Assembly: GCA_902517615.1 (NCBI GenBank)
Contig: CABYCY010000009.1
Location: forward strand, 1-64,000
Length of the DNA stretch: 64,000 nucleotides
Source: an uncultured Pelagibacteraceae bacterium
Lineage (GTDB): Bacteria; Pseudomonadota; Alphaproteobacteria; Pelagibacterales; Pelagibacteraceae
Reading direction: 5' to 3'
The translations under genes were made by a program, and so were the position numbers. Each line of letters begins with the position of its first letter. Position 1 is the first letter of the stretch. The notes under the pieces were generated by a model. It ran no database searches. It was not told the origin of the DNA and saw nothing but the letters and a program-made list of their open reading frames with translations. Shown here piece after piece: positions 1 to 9,527 of this stretch.

Positions 1-236
1 AGATCTGATTTTCTTACTGATTCTTTTAAATTATATGAAAAGTTTAATCTTTTATTTTTGAAATTTTTTAAAACTAATTCTTCTAAACCTGGTTCATAAA
101 TTGGAATAATACCTTTTTTTAAATTATTAATTTTATCAATATCTTTATCTACACAAATTACATCATTCCCTAAGTCGGCAAAGCAAACACCACTCACCAA
201 ACCAACATAGCCGGTTCCAATCATGCACAACTTCAT
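1..236 (-). CDS. ugd: UDP-glucose 6-dehydrogenase, N-terminal part (runs off the window)
   Basis: Only the first 78 or so residues are present; the gene continues below position 1. The N-terminus has the Rossmann dinucleotide motif GTGYVG followed by [11 protein letters not shown] and a VDKD acidic end of the second strand, which is the usual start of the UDP-glucose/GDP-mannose dehydrogenase family. The enzyme oxidises UDP-glucose to UDP-glucuronate in the cytoplasm for surface polysaccharide. The ATG overlaps the galU stop codon as ATGA, so the two genes are co-translated: GalU makes the substrate and Ugd uses it. A GDP-mannose dehydrogenase is the alternative, because the sugar-specific part is outside the window; the galU neighbour favours UDP-glucose. 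Confidence 0.85.
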   Translation of the reverse strand, partial: MKLCMIGTGYVGLVSGVCFADLGNDVICVDKDIDKINNLKKGIIPIYEPGLEELVLKNFKNKRLNFSYNLKESVRKSD

Positions 237-1048
237 AATTTTTCTATAACTTTAGAGGAATTGATGTAACCATTCATTGTTCCGCAGTCAAGATATTTAC
301 CTTCAAAATTATGAGCTATAAATTTTTCTTTATCATTTATGAGCAATTGTATGGCATCTGTAATATGTATTTCATTACCTTTATTAGGTTTCAAAAATTT
401 TAACTTTTTAAAAATTTTTCGTGGCAATATATATCTGCCTATAACGGCACTATTTGAAGGAGCATTTTTAATAGATGGCTTTTCGACAACACCATCAATA
501 ACAAAATCTCTTTTGTTTATTTTTTTTTTTAATTTATATATTCCCCATCTTGAAACAGATCTTTTTTTAACTTTCATGGAGGCCATAACTGATGCTTTAT
601 GCTTTTCATGAACCTTAATCAAAGCTTTTGAGCAATTTTTTTTTATTATCAAATCATCTGGTAGCAACATTAAAAAATACTTATTTGTAATATATTTTTT
701 AGTTTTAAACACTGCGTCGCCGGTACCTTTCGGAATATTTTGATATACAAATTTAATTTTTTTTTTATATTTTAATATTTTTTTATACTCATTAATAATT
801 CTTGGATCTTTATTTTTTTTTATTATGCTTCTGTATAATTGATCGCTGTAAAAATATTTTTTTATCATTAATTTCTTTGTAGATATAATAAATATTATTT
901 CTTTTATGCCAGCATTGATGCATTCATCTAAAATATACTCAATACCCGGTTTACCATTAATTGGTAAAAGTTCTTTAGCAAAAATACTTGTTAAAGGTAA
1001 TAATCTTGTACCTAAACCGGCTAAGGGAATAATTGCTTGTTTAATCAT
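233..1048 (-). CDS. galU: UTP--glucose-1-phosphate uridylyltransferase
   Basis: 271 residues, the usual length for bacterial GalU (about 280-300). The N-terminal nucleotide-binding signature [11 protein letters not shown] followed by KELLPI (residues about 9-29) is typical of GalU. Further family features are LLPDDLI near residue 130 and GVVEKP near residue 187. It joins UTP and glucose-1-phosphate to make UDP-glucose, the precursor for sugar nucleotides of the cell envelope. The stop codon overlaps the ugd start, so the pair forms an operon. On the other side it diverges from panC with only 34 bp between the preferred start codons, so any promoters must overlap there or lie inside the coding ends. 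Confidence 0.93.
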   Translation of the reverse strand: MIKQAIIPLAGLGTRLLPLTSIFAKELLPINGKPGIEYILDECINAGIKEIIFIISTKKLMIKKYFYSDQLYRSIIKKNKDPRIINEYKKILKYKKKIKFVYQNIPKGTGDAVFKTKKYITNKYFLMLLPDDLIIKKNCSKALIKVHEKHKASVMASMKVKKRSVSRWGIYKLKKKINKRDFVIDGVVEKPSIKNAPSNSAVIGRYILPRKIFKKLKFLKPNKGNEIHITDAIQLLINDKEKFIAHNFEGKYLDCGTMNGYINSSKVIEKL

Positions 1049-1082
1049 TTAAATGTTTTACTTATTAAATATTTTAATTCAA

Positions 1083-1898
1083 ATGAAAATATTATTAGAC
1101 AATACCTCATTATTTAAATCATTAAGGCCTTTTAATGACTTGGGTTTTGTCCCAACAATGGGTGGTATACATAAAGGTCATTTATCACTTGTAAATAAAT
1201 CAAAAAAACAATGTAAGAAAACCATTGTAAGTATTTTCTTAAATCCAAAACAATTTAACAATAAAAACGACCTAAAATCATATCCTAGTAATATAGAAAA
1301 AGACTTACAAATATTAAAAAATAGTAAAAAAGTGGATTTTGTTTACATGCCAAAATTTAGAGACATATATAAAAATAGTAAGAAATCTAAAATTACTCTT
1401 AATAAAAAAGATAAAATTTTATGTGCAAAATTTAGAAAAGGTCATTTTGAAGGAGTTTTGGATGTAATGGATAGATTAACAAATATTATAAATCCCAAAA
1501 AAATATTTATGGGAGAAAAAGATTATCAGCAAATGTATTTAGTTAAAAATTTCTTAGAAAAAAAATACAGAACAAAAATTATATCTTGCAGAACTAAACG
1601 TGATAGTAATAAAGTAGCACTATCCTCTAGAAACCTACTATTAAATAAATCCAATTTATCTTTAGCAGGAGAAATATATAAAAAATTAATTAATATTAAA
1701 AAAAATATAAAAAATAATAAAAATATTTATAATTTTTTATTGCTTAAAAAAAAGCAACTTGAAATTAATTTTAATATTAAAATTGATTATTTGGAACTAA
1801 GAAGAGAAAAAAACCTTAAAATCTCTAAAAAAACAAAAAAATCACGATTGTTTATTGCTTATCAATTAAACCACGTCAGATTAATTGATAATATTTGA
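1083..1898 (+). CDS. panC: pantoate--beta-alanine ligase (pantothenate synthetase)
   Basis: 271 residues from the preferred ATG at 1083. An upstream ATG at 1053 would add ten residues (MFYLLNILIQ) not expected in the family and would leave 4 bp to galU; homologues begin as here with MKI about 20 residues before the ATP-binding motif. That motif is PTMGGIHKGH at residues 24-33. GEKDYQQ and ALSSRN are further active-site motifs of PanC. The enzyme condenses pantoate and beta-alanine with ATP to give pantothenate for coenzyme A. The protein is very Lys/Asn rich toward the C-terminus, which may reflect base composition. It converges on mgtE with a 2-bp gap. Confidence 0.92.
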   Translation: MKILLDNTSLFKSLRPFNDLGFVPTMGGIHKGHLSLVNKSKKQCKKTIVSIFLNPKQFNNKNDLKSYPSNIEKDLQILKNSKKVDFVYMPKFRDIYKNSKKSKITLNKKDKILCAKFRKGHFEGVLDVMDRLTNIINPKKIFMGEKDYQQMYLVKNFLEKKYRTKIISCRTKRDSNKVALSSRNLLLNKSNLSLAGEIYKKLINIKKNIKNNKNIYNFLLLKKKQLEINFNIKIDYLELRREKNLKISKKTKKSRLFIAYQLNHVRLIDNI

Positions 1899-1900
1899 CG

Positions 1901-3274
1901 TTATAAAAAATAGGCTCCTACACCTAAAAAGGAAACAAAGCCAATTACATCTGTTATTGTTGTTACAAAAACACTTGATGCAATCGCTGGATCAATATTC
2001 ATTTTCTTTAAAGTAAAAGGAACTAAAATACCAAATAACCCTGCTATAATCATTGTTAGTACCATTGAAATAGAAATAATAATTGAGAGAATGCTATCTT
2101 GGAACCAAATCTGTACAATAAAAGCGCTTATTGCAGCAAAAATAATTCCATTTAAAATCCCTATTGAAAATTCTTTGAATACATTTGATGAGAAATTGTT
2201 TTGGGTTAAATCATTAGTAGCTATTGTTCTAACTGTAACTGCAAGAGTTTGCATCCCAGCATTACCACCCATAGAAGCAACAATAGGCATAAGAAAAGCT
2301 AATACTACCATTTGTTCTATGGTTGCTCCAAACAAACTAATACACCAAGTTGCTAAGAATGCTGTAAACAAATTTAATAATAACCAGTTAAATCTTCTTT
2401 TAGTTTTTTTAACAACACCATCAGTAATTTCTTCATCACCTACTCCAGCTAATCTTAAAGCATCCTCCTCAGCTTCTTCTTTCAATACTGTTAAAACATC
2501 ATCGTTCATTATCATTCCAACTAATTTGTTGTTTTTATCGATAACAGCCGCTGAATTTAAATTGTAATTTTCAAATAAGTTAGCAACCTCTTCTTTATCC
2601 ATTTCAACTGGAACTAATAATTGAGATTCTGACATAATTGTTGCCATTTTAGTGTCACGTGGTGATGTTAAAACTCTAGATGAAGGTACTGTTCCAACTG
2701 GTTTGAAATCTTCATTTACAATAAAAATTTCTAAAAATTCTTCAGGTAAATCTTTATTTTCCCTAAGATAGTCTATCGTTTGACCTACAGACCAATTACT
2801 TGGTATTGCTGTAAATTCACGCTGCATAAGCCTAGCAGCTGTATCTTCTGGATAGCTTAAACTTTCTAATAATGCAAAACGGTCCTTGGGAGGTAAAGAG
2901 CTAAGTATTGAATTTTTATCTTCTTCAGGAACGTTTTCTAAAATGGAAATAGCGTCATCAGACTCTAATCCTTTTAAGATACTGACGATTGAGTCAGATG
3001 AAAGATATGTAATAATTTCTGATTGGATGGCTTCATTTAATTCAACAAAAACCTCAGGATCTATATTAAAATTATTTAATTTAATTAAACTTTCTCTATC
3101 ACCATCACTTAAATGTTCAATAATATCAGCCGCATCAGCAGGGTGCATTTCATTAAAAGAATTTGTAATAAATTGAGCGTCATTGTTAGCTATTTTAGAA
3201 GTAACAACTCTGATATATTCTTTATTAAATTCAAAATTTACTTTTTTATCTTTAGTTTTTTTTGTTAAAGACAT
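1901..3274 (-). CDS. mgtE: MgtE-family magnesium transporter
   Basis: 457 residues, the full length of the family. The N-terminal third (about 30-150) is the helical MgtE_N domain with its repeats HPADAADIIEHLS and LPPKDRFALLESL. A pair of CBS domains follows (about 150-270). The C-terminal 165 residues form the membrane domain of about five helices with the conserved pore segment MGGNAGMQT. Members of this family carry Mg2+ across the inner membrane and are gated by Mg2+ binding to the cytoplasmic domains. Acidic residues are abundant in the N domain, as expected. The gene diverges from lipB across 61 bp and meets panC tail to tail. Confidence 0.93.
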   Translation of the reverse strand: MSLTKKTKDKKVNFEFNKEYIRVVTSKIANNDAQFITNSFNEMHPADAADIIEHLSDGDRESLIKLNNFNIDPEVFVELNEAIQSEIITYLSSDSIVSILKGLESDDAISILENVPEEDKNSILSSLPPKDRFALLESLSYPEDTAARLMQREFTAIPSNWSVGQTIDYLRENKDLPEEFLEIFIVNEDFKPVGTVPSSRVLTSPRDTKMATIMSESQLLVPVEMDKEEVANLFENYNLNSAAVIDKNNKLVGMIMNDDVLTVLKEEAEEDALRLAGVGDEEITDGVVKKTKRRFNWLLLNLFTAFLATWCISLFGATIEQMVVLAFLMPIVASMGGNAGMQTLAVTVRTIATNDLTQNNFSSNVFKEFSIGILNGIIFAAISAFIVQIWFQDSILSIIISISMVLTMIIAGLFGILVPFTLKKMNIDPAIASSVFVTTITDVIGFVSFLGVGAYFL

Positions 3275-3295
3275 AAATCTACCTATAATTTAGAT

Positions 3296-3324
3296 TTGCA
3301 CTATTAATACATAATAAAGATAAT
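3296..3324 (+). promoter_or_regulatory. candidate sigma-70 promoter for lipB
   Basis: TTGCAC (3296-3301) and GATAAT (3319-3324) are separated by 17 bp, close to the sigma-70 consensus. A start about 7 bp downstream would lie near 3331 and leave roughly five nucleotides before the lipB ATG at 3336, so the message would be almost leaderless. No ribosome binding site is visible there. AT-rich DNA gives such matches by chance, so this is tentative. Confidence 0.45.
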
Positions 3325-3335
3325 ACAATTTATAA

Positions 3336-3953
3336 ATGACAATTCAGATCAAAAAGTCAATAAAACCAATAAATTATTTTGATGCTATAAATGTATTGGA
3401 AACAAGATTAAGAGATTTATATGATAATCAGAAAAAAGAACTAATTTGGATTTTAGAGCATAATGAGGTTTTTACTGCAGGAACTTCATATAAGGAAAAT
3501 GAAATAATTGATAAATCTACAAAAATTTTAGAAACTAATAGAGGTGGTAAAATTACATACCATGGGCCAGGACAATTAATTTGTTATTTTGTTATTGATT
3601 TAAGAAAAAAAAAAGATATCAGAAAATTTATTACGATAATAGAAAAAACAATTATTCAAACTTTAAAGTTTTATAAAATTGAAACTTTTCCTGACAAAAA
3701 AAATATTGGTATCTGGCATAAAGATGAAAAAGAGATCAAAAAAATTGCAGCTATTGGTATAAGAGTCAGTAAATGGATTGCTTATCATGGATTTTCAATT
3801 AATATAAATACTGATTTAAATAAATATAAAAAAATTATTCCCTGTGGTATTTCAGATAAGGGTGTAACAAATTTAAAAAATATATTAGACCAGGATTACT
3901 CTAACTTAAGTGATAAATTAATAAAAAATTTTATTATAAATTTGAAAATCTAA
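3336..3953 (+). CDS. lipB: octanoyl-[acyl-carrier-protein]:protein N-octanoyltransferase
   Basis: 205 residues, the normal LipB length. The signature [12 protein letters not shown] lies at residues 69-80. The active-site lysine is K136 in KKIAAIG and the active-site cysteine is C170 in IIPCGI, so the catalytic pair of the family is intact. It moves octanoate from acyl-carrier protein to the lipoyl domains of 2-oxoacid dehydrogenases and the glycine cleavage H protein; LipA would then insert sulfur. The last 20 bp overlap the tail of the convergent pseudouridine synthase gene, which is a sign of extreme compaction. The start is an ATG preceded by a good promoter but no clear Shine-Dalgarno. 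Confidence 0.95.
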   Translation: MTIQIKKSIKPINYFDAINVLETRLRDLYDNQKKELIWILEHNEVFTAGTSYKENEIIDKSTKILETNRGGKITYHGPGQLICYFVIDLRKKKDIRKFITIIEKTIIQTLKFYKIETFPDKKNIGIWHKDEKEIKKIAAIGIRVSKWIAYHGFSININTDLNKYKKIIPCGISDKGVTNLKNILDQDYSNLSDKLIKNFIINLKI

Positions 3954-4848
3954 GTCTTTTAGATTTTAATAATTTTTTAAAATAATCAGGTAAAAGAGCT
4001 GAATAAGTATGTTTTACTTCATTAATTTTAAATTTTATTTGATATGAATGTAACATCAAATTTTTATTAACTCCTTTGTTAAAATTTGAAATTTTATATT
4101 TTGTATCTCCAAAAATAGGGTTTCCAATGGCGTATAACTGCTTACGTAACTGATGTTTCCTTCCAGTTATAGGTTTTAATTCTAATAAGCTAGCCTCAGA
4201 ATTTTTATCAACAACTTTAAAAATAGTTTTTGCTTTTTCAGCTATTTTTTTATTTCCGTCATATTTAATCAAATCATCATCCCAAATGCCTGAATTATTA
4301 ATAACTTCTCCTTGGCAGATAGCTAAATAAGTTTTATGAACTTTTCGTAATCTAAACAATGAAGTTAATAACTGAGCAGTCTCTCTATTTTTAGCAATTA
4401 TAAAAACTCCAGAGGTATCTTTGTCTAATCTGTGAACAGAATAAGGCTTTGTGTCTTTAAAAATTTCACTTTTTGCAAAAATATCAACTAAATTTTTTTT
4501 AGACTTTGTTCCGCCTTGAACAGATATGCCTGATGTTTTATTTAAGACTATAAAGTCATTATTGTTGTCAATTATTTGATCCTCATTTGATTTAATGATT
4601 TCTTTTGAAGGTAAAAAATTAATTTTTTTTTGCTTAATTCTCTCTTTAAAATCTATACTAAAAATATTTATCTCATCTTTAGTTTTTATTTTATAAGAAC
4701 TTTTAACTTTCTTTTTATTAAGTTTTATTTTTCCAGTTCTTATATATTTTTCAATAAGGCTTTGTGGAATTTTTCCAATTTTGACTCTTAACCATCTATC
4801 TAAACGCATATCATTACACGTTGTATCAACGATGTAAGATTTTTTCAT
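3934..4848 (-). CDS. rluC: 23S rRNA pseudouridine synthase, RluC/RluD type
   Basis: 304 residues. An S4-type RNA-binding domain occupies about residues 12-65 ([12 protein letters not shown]..., IRTGKIKLN). The catalytic domain has HRLDKDTSG at 139-147 with the nucleophilic Asp142, and [10 protein letters not shown] further on, both diagnostic for the RluA/RluC/RluD family. These enzymes convert uridines of 23S rRNA to pseudouridine. RluC and RluD cannot be told apart from motifs alone; the position beside rplQ slightly supports an rRNA target. It starts 10 bp after the L17 gene and could be read through from the alpha operon. Its end overlaps lipB by 20 bp. Confidence 0.88.
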   Translation of the reverse strand: MKKSYIVDTTCNDMRLDRWLRVKIGKIPQSLIEKYIRTGKIKLNKKKVKSSYKIKTKDEINIFSIDFKERIKQKKINFLPSKEIIKSNEDQIIDNNNDFIVLNKTSGISVQGGTKSKKNLVDIFAKSEIFKDTKPYSVHRLDKDTSGVFIIAKNRETAQLLTSLFRLRKVHKTYLAICQGEVINNSGIWDDDLIKYDGNKKIAEKAKTIFKVVDKNSEASLLELKPITGRKHQLRKQLYAIGNPIFGDTKYKISNFNKGVNKNLMLHSYQIKFKINEVKHTYSALLPDYFKKLLKSKRLRFSNL

Positions 4849-4858
4849 GATTTAAGAT

Positions 4859-5302
4859 TTAAGCTGTTGCTAGTTTTTTCTCTTCTGTCTTAGTTGGTTC
4901 TTTAATTGGATCTTTTTTCTTTTTATCAACTCTTTTAGCTTCTAAATCTCTATCAACAAACTCTATTATTGCCATTGGTGCATTATCACCATATCTAAAT
5001 CCTGCTTTAATAATTCTAGTATAACCACCTTTTCTATTCGCATATCTTTTTGAAAGAGTTTTTTTTACTTTATTTGCAGATTTTATGTCTTGTAATTTAG
5101 AAACTAACATTTTTGTTGTCTGTAATGTTTCTTTTTTACCTATAGTAATTATTTTATCAGCTTGAGGTTTCAAAAACTTAGCTTTTGGCAAAGTAGTTTT
5201 AATTTGCTCGTACTTAATTAATGAATTAAGCATATTTTTTAAAAGAGCTTTTCTATGCTCCGAAGTTCTATTCAGCTTCTTATTGACAAAGCCATGTCTC
5301 AT
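4859..5302 (-). CDS. rplQ: 50S ribosomal protein L17
   Basis: 147 residues; the conserved L17 core covers the first 120 ([20 protein letters not shown] at the start, TRIIKAGFRYGDNAPMA later). The last 25 residues are a Lys/Glu-rich tail, as in other alphaproteobacterial L17 proteins that are longer than the 127-residue E. coli form. L17 binds 23S rRNA near the peptide exit tunnel. It is the last gene of the alpha operon, and its start overlaps the rpoA stop by one base. Only 10 bp separate it from the next gene on the same strand, and no terminator hairpin fits there. Confidence 0.97.
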   Translation of the reverse strand: MRHGFVNKKLNRTSEHRKALLKNMLNSLIKYEQIKTTLPKAKFLKPQADKIITIGKKETLQTTKMLVSKLQDIKSANKVKKTLSKRYANRKGGYTRIIKAGFRYGDNAPMAIIEFVDRDLEAKRVDKKKKDPIKEPTKTEEKKLATA

Positions 5303-6330
5303 TAGATTGCTTCCTCTAATTTTTTTGACATTTCAGCAATATTATCTGGCGGCCAATTAGGTATCTCCATGCCCAAATATAAAGACATCCCAGTAAGGAC
5401 TTCTTTAATTTCATTTAAAGATTTTCTTCCAAAATTAGGTGTTCTTAACATTTCCCCTTCGGACTTTTGTACTAAATCACCTATATAAATTATGTTATCA
5501 TTTTTTAGACAATTCATTGATCTTACAGATAATTCTAATTCATCTACTTTTCTTAATAAGTTTTTGTTAAATTCTGGTTCTGATGAGACTTCTTTAACAG
5601 GTGCTTCAACAGGTTCATCGAAATTAACAAACATTTTTAACTGATCTTGAAATATCCTAGCAGAGTAAGCTACAGCATCTTCAGCTGAAATTGATCCATT
5701 TGTTTCAACTTCCATTGTAAGCTTGTCATAATCAAGAGCTTTACCTTCTCTAGCAGTGCTAACTGAATATGAAACTTTTTTTACAGGACTATATAATGAA
5801 TCAATTGCTATCAGACCTAAAGGTGGCTCTTCAGGTTTATTTAAATCTGCTGGAACATAACCTTTTCCAGTGTTTACGTTCATTTCCATATGAAAAGTCG
5901 TATTTTCATCTAAGTTGCATATTACTAATTCTGGATTTAATATTTCTACATCTGCAACAGGAGCTATATCTGATGCTTTAATCTCACCGGGTCCCTTAGC
6001 ATCTAAAACTAATTTTTTTGTTCCCTCAGCATTACATTTTAAAGCTAAAGTTTTGACGTTTAATACTATATCTGTAACGTCTTCCCTAACTCCTTTTATT
6101 GATGTGAATTCATGTAGCACTCCGTCAATCTGTATTGAAGTTACAGCAGCACCTCTAATAGAAGAAAGCAAGATTCTTCTTAAAGAATTTCCTAAAGTTA
6201 AACCATAGCCTTTTTCTAAAGGCTCTGCAATTATCTTAGCATGGGATAGGTCATCACTAATTTTTACATCTAATTTAGATGGTTTAATTAATGACTTCCA
6301 ATTTTTAACATTAACATTCTCGACTTCCAT
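5302..6330 (-). CDS. rpoA: DNA-directed RNA polymerase subunit alpha
   Basis: 342 residues. The N-terminal assembly domain carries [20 protein letters not shown] (about 37-56), the most conserved alpha motif. The C-terminal domain begins near residue 260 and includes [15 protein letters not shown] and [17 protein letters not shown], the surface that touches the UP element and activators. Alpha dimerises to start assembly of beta and beta-prime. It lies in the classic rpsM-rpsK-rpoA-rplQ order with one-base overlaps at both ends, so its level is tied to ribosomal protein translation. Confidence 0.98.
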   Translation of the reverse strand: MEVENVNVKNWKSLIKPSKLDVKISDDLSHAKIIAEPLEKGYGLTLGNSLRRILLSSIRGAAVTSIQIDGVLHEFTSIKGVREDVTDIVLNVKTLALKCNAEGTKKLVLDAKGPGEIKASDIAPVADVEILNPELVICNLDENTTFHMEMNVNTGKGYVPADLNKPEEPPLGLIAIDSLYSPVKKVSYSVSTAREGKALDYDKLTMEVETNGSISAEDAVAYSARIFQDQLKMFVNFDEPVEAPVKEVSSEPEFNKNLLRKVDELELSVRSMNCLKNDNIIYIGDLVQKSEGEMLRTPNFGRKSLNEIKEVLTGMSLYLGMEIPNWPPDNIAEMSKKLEEAI

Positions 6331-6779
6331 TAAACTCTCCTTTTCTTTGGTGGTCTAGTTCCATTATGAGGCATAGGTGTAGTATCTTTTATAGATAAAA
6401 TTTTAAAACCTCTAGCTTGTAAAGCTCTTAAGGCTGTTTCCCTTCCAGAGCCTGGTCCTTTAACTTCAACTGATAAAGTTTTCATTCCATATTCTAAAGC
6501 TTTTGAAGCTGCTGAGTCTGCTGCAATCTGTGCAGCATATGGAGTAGATTTTCTTGATCCTTTAAAACCTTTTTGTCCAGCTGACGCCCAGGAAATTACA
6601 TTACCATTTGTATCAGCTATAGAAATAATTGTATTGTTAAATGTTGATTGTACATATGCGATTCCATTTAAAATATTTTTTTTAATCTTTTTCTTTTTAG
6701 AATAAGAACTTTTTACACTTTTCTTTGAAGACTTTTCAACCTTCTGATCTTTATTCTCAATTTTATCAGCTTTAGCCAT
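6330..6779 (-). CDS. rpsK: 30S ribosomal protein S11
   Basis: 149 residues against 129 in E. coli. The extra part is an N-terminal Lys/Ser-rich leader of about 30 residues before the conserved core [19 protein letters not shown]. The core ends in the invariant [11 protein letters not shown] tail. S11 sits on the platform of the small subunit near the mRNA Shine-Dalgarno path and helps assemble the S6/S18/S11 group. A later start is conceivable but no ATG exists between the given one and the core, so the long form is the best reading. Its stop overlaps the rpoA start by one base. Confidence 0.97.
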   Translation of the reverse strand: MAKADKIENKDQKVEKSSKKSVKSSYSKKKKIKKNILNGIAYVQSTFNNTIISIADTNGNVISWASAGQKGFKGSRKSTPYAAQIAADSAASKALEYGMKTLSVEVKGPGSGRETALRALQARGFKILSIKDTTPMPHNGTRPPKKRRV

Positions 6780-6781
6780 AA

Positions 6782-7165
6782 CTATTTTTTAGTTGGTGTT
6801 AATTTTTTTCCTGCAATTGCTATTGCTTTACCTTTTCTTGTTCTAGCATTACATCTTGTTCTTTGTCCTCTAACAGGTAATTTTTTTCTATGTCTAGTTC
6901 CTCTATAACAAGCTAAATCAATCAATCTTTTTATACTTAAAGAATATTCTCTCCTTAAATCACCTTCTACTTTAAAGTTTTGATCTATGTACTCTCTAAT
7001 TTTTAAAATTTCTTCATCTGTTAATTCGTTTACTCTTTTGGCTCTTGGAATTTCTAAAGATGAACAAATTTGCTCAGAAAACTTATCGCCAATTCCATAA
7101 ATATAAGTCAAACCTATATGGACAAGTTTATTCTGTGGAATGTTTATACCTGCGATACGAGCCAT
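6782..7165 (-). CDS. rpsM: 30S ribosomal protein S13
   Basis: 127 residues. The start [13 protein letters not shown] and the basic segment [20 protein letters not shown] are invariant S13 features. S13 is in the head of the 30S subunit and contacts both the P-site tRNA and L5 across the subunit bridge. It is the first gene after the 55-bp gap that follows adk, the largest gap in the ribosomal block apart from that before rpsL, and a strong promoter-like site lies in that gap. It therefore probably heads the alpha operon (rpsM-rpsK-rpoA-rplQ). Confidence 0.98.
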   Translation of the reverse strand: MARIAGINIPQNKLVHIGLTYIYGIGDKFSEQICSSLEIPRAKRVNELTDEEILKIREYIDQNFKVEGDLRREYSLSIKRLIDLACYRGTRHRKKLPVRGQRTRCNARTRKGKAIAIAGKKLTPTKK

Positions 7166-7188
7166 AATTTTTGTGATAAATTGTGCCT

Positions 7189-7216
7189 TTTATATAATAA
7201 GATTAATCAAAGTCAA
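7189..7216 (-). promoter_or_regulatory. candidate sigma-70 promoter for the alpha operon (rpsM-rpsK-rpoA-rplQ)
   Basis: Read on the minus strand, TTGACT (7216-7211) and TATAAA (7194-7189) are spaced by 16 bp, each one mismatch from the consensus hexamer. It sits in the 55-bp gap between adk and rpsM, one of very few gaps in the ribosomal block, and leaves a leader of about 16-18 nt before the rpsM start codon. Read-through from upstream genes is still likely, as no terminator is visible after adk. Confidence 0.6.
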
Positions 7217-7220
7217 CGTC

Positions 7221-7784
7221 TTAAACATTGATAAAAGTATCTATTTTACTTGTTATTTCATCAATTTCTAAGCTTCCATCAATCTCATTAAAATTTGAAT
7301 TCTTAGAGTAGAAATCAAGAACAGGTTTTGTAGTTTTCATGTATGCATCATATCTTCTTAGTATAGTATAAACAGCATCATCAGACCTATTTTCTTCGAT
7401 TTTTCTCTTCTCAAGCCTTTTAAGTATAGTTTCTTTATCTACATTAAGAAATAAAATTAAATCTATCTTCTGATTTGTACTTTCAAGCAATGAGTCCAAA
7501 TTTTTAGCCTGACTCAAAGATCTAGGATATCCGTCAAAAATTAAATTACTTTTTTTTTGAGGATCAGATACAAGTTTTTCTATAAGATTATTAACAATTT
7601 CATCACTTATAAATTTTCCATTCTTCATATCATTAGTTATTGCTTTTCCAGTATCTGAATTTTTTTTTATTTCTTCTCTTAAAAGTTCACCGGTAGAAAT
7701 TTGAAAAGCATTTAATTTTTGTACTAGATATTTAGACTGAGTACCTTTTCCAGCACCAGGCGGTCCAAATAAAATAATATTCAC
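7221..7784 (-). CDS. adk: adenylate kinase (short form)
   Basis: 187 residues. The P-loop GPPGAGKGT is at 7-15, and FDGYPRS and the LEKRKIEENRSDD segment are the NMP- and lid-side motifs. At this length it belongs to the short type, with a reduced lid instead of the 30-residue lid of the 214-residue E. coli enzyme. It interconverts ATP, ADP and AMP. Position directly after secY in the spc operon is the common arrangement in many bacteria. The start abuts the secY stop with no gap. Confidence 0.96.
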   Translation of the reverse strand: MNIILFGPPGAGKGTQSKYLVQKLNAFQISTGELLREEIKKNSDTGKAITNDMKNGKFISDEIVNNLIEKLVSDPQKKSNLIFDGYPRSLSQAKNLDSLLESTNQKIDLILFLNVDKETILKRLEKRKIEENRSDDAVYTILRRYDAYMKTTKPVLDFYSKNSNFNEIDGSLEIDEITSKIDTFINV

Positions 7785-9065
7785 TTACTTACCAAATTTA
7801 GTTTTTTTAATTAGTTGTTCGTATTGTGAACTCATTAACCTTGTTTGAATTTGAGTTACAGTATCAATTGCAACTACAACAACAATTAATATGGAAGCAC
7901 CACCTAAATAAAAAGGTATTGGATAATTTGCAATTAAAAACTCTGGCATTAGACAAACTAATGTAAGATATAAAGCTCCTATAGTAGTTAATTTGGTTAA
8001 AATATTTTCAATATATAAAGCTGTACTTTCTCCGGGTCTAATACCAGGTACAAAACCACCGTGCTTTCGTAAATTTTCTGCTGTTTCATTTGGATTAAAT
8101 GTTATTGATGTATAGAAAAAAGTAAAAAATATAATACCCGAAGCATAGAGCAACATGTAAAGAGGTTGTCCTTGCGTAAAATAAGAACTTAAATTTAAGA
8201 AAGTTTCGTTGTTTGAAAATGAAAAATTTGAAAACGTAACTGGCAATAACAATAAAGCTGATGCAAAAATTGCAGGTATTACACCTGCTTGATTTATTTT
8301 TAAAGGTAGGTGTGAAGACTCTCCTCCATACATTTTATTACCCATTTGCCTTTTTGGATAATTAATTAATATTTTTCTTAGAGCTCTCTCCATAAAAACT
8401 ACAAATAAAATAGTCGCTATTAAAAGAACAAAAATACCTAAAATCATGAAAGTTGATACCGCTCCAGTTCTTCCAAGTTCAAAGGTAGTAACAAGTGCTC
8501 TAGGGATTTCTGCCACAATACCTGCAAATATAATTAAAGATATACCGTTTCCGATACCCCTTTGTGTAATTTGTTCACCGAGCCACATTAAGAAGATTGT
8601 GCCAGCAACAATTGTTGTTACGGTCGTAACTTTAAAGAAAGCTCCTGGATTAATTACTAAATCAGCTGATGATTCTAGTCCAACTGATAATCCATAACCT
8701 TGTACGGTTGCTAATAACACTGTTCCGTATCTAGTTATTTGTGTAATTTTAGATCTACCTATTTCTCCTTGTGCTTTTAAATTTTTAAAATAATCAGACA
8801 CACCTGTAAGTAGCTGCACTATAATGGCTGATGATATGTAAGGCATTATTCCTAAAGCAAATATTGCCATTCTGCTTACTGCACCACCCGCAAATACATT
8901 AAACATTCCAAGCAATCCTTTTTGGTTACCCTCCATCATTACTTTCAATTGCTCTGGATCTATCCCGGGTAGAGGTACAAAAGTTCCAAATCTATAAACA
9001 GTTAAAATTAAAATAGTAAATATTATTCTGTTTCTTAAATCATTTGTTGACGATGAACCGCTCAT
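7785..9065 (-). CDS. secY: protein translocase subunit SecY
   Basis: 426 residues with about ten hydrophobic segments. Family motifs include FVPLPGIDPEQL in the first periplasmic loop, QGYGLSVGLE, GIGNGISLIIFAGI and the cytoplasmic loop FNPNETAENLRKHGGFVPGIRPG. SecY forms the protein-conducting channel of the inner membrane together with SecE, which lies at 31744-31935 in the same supercluster, and SecG. It follows rplO after 9 bp, as in the spc operon of most bacteria. Confidence 0.98.
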   Translation of the reverse strand: MSGSSSTNDLRNRIIFTILILTVYRFGTFVPLPGIDPEQLKVMMEGNQKGLLGMFNVFAGGAVSRMAIFALGIMPYISSAIIVQLLTGVSDYFKNLKAQGEIGRSKITQITRYGTVLLATVQGYGLSVGLESSADLVINPGAFFKVTTVTTIVAGTIFLMWLGEQITQRGIGNGISLIIFAGIVAEIPRALVTTFELGRTGAVSTFMILGIFVLLIATILFVVFMERALRKILINYPKRQMGNKMYGGESSHLPLKINQAGVIPAIFASALLLLPVTFSNFSFSNNETFLNLSSYFTQGQPLYMLLYASGIIFFTFFYTSITFNPNETAENLRKHGGFVPGIRPGESTALYIENILTKLTTIGALYLTLVCLMPEFLIANYPIPFYLGGASILIVVVVAIDTVTQIQTRLMSSQYEQLIKKTKFGK

Positions 9066-9074
9066 ATAAACAAA

Positions 9075-9527
9075 CTATTTTTTTAATTGAATAGATCCAC
9101 CAATTTTTTCAAGTTTTTCTATTGCTGATTTTGAGGCTAGGTCAGCTTCAATATTAATTTTATCCTTAACTTCTCCAGATCCTAAAATTTTTAGCTTCTT
9201 TGAATTTTTGTTTATTAATTTTAGTTTTTTTAATAATTCTGAGTTAAGGACTTCATTTGGATTAATATTTTTTTTATCTATATACGACTGAATTTTATCT
9301 AGATTTAATATTGCAACGCTTTCCTTTGAAATTGGATTAAAACCTCTTTTAGGTAATCTCCTGTATAATGGCATTTGACCACCCTCAAAACTTTTTATTG
9401 CTACTCCAGATCTTGATTTTTGACCTTTTACACCTCTACCTGATGTTTTGCCTTTACCAGAACCTATTCCTCTACCAACTCTCAATTTCGATTTATTGAT
9501 TTTTTCTCTATTATTTAAAGTGATCAT
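9075..9527 (-). CDS. rplO: 50S ribosomal protein L15
   Basis: 150 residues. The Gly/Lys-rich N-terminal arm RVGRGIGSGKGKTSGRGVKG and the FEGGQMPLYRRLPKRGF segment are the hallmark of L15. It is a late assembly protein that binds 23S rRNA domain II. The start codon shares a base with the rpsE stop codon, so there is no room for the L30 gene (rpmD) that usually sits between S5 and L15. Confidence 0.98.
   Translation of the reverse strand: MITLNNREKINKSKLRVGRGIGSGKGKTSGRGVKGQKSRSGVAIKSFEGGQMPLYRRLPKRGFNPISKESVAILNLDKIQSYIDKKNINPNEVLNSELLKKLKLINKNSKKLKILGSGEVKDKINIEADLASKSAIEKLEKIGGSIQLKK

Noticed and set aside
2091-2567. Plus-strand 158-residue frame inside mgtE
   Set aside because: It is the mirror of a conserved membrane-domain coding region; same reasoning applies to frames antisense to rpoA, rplA, purC and rplL.
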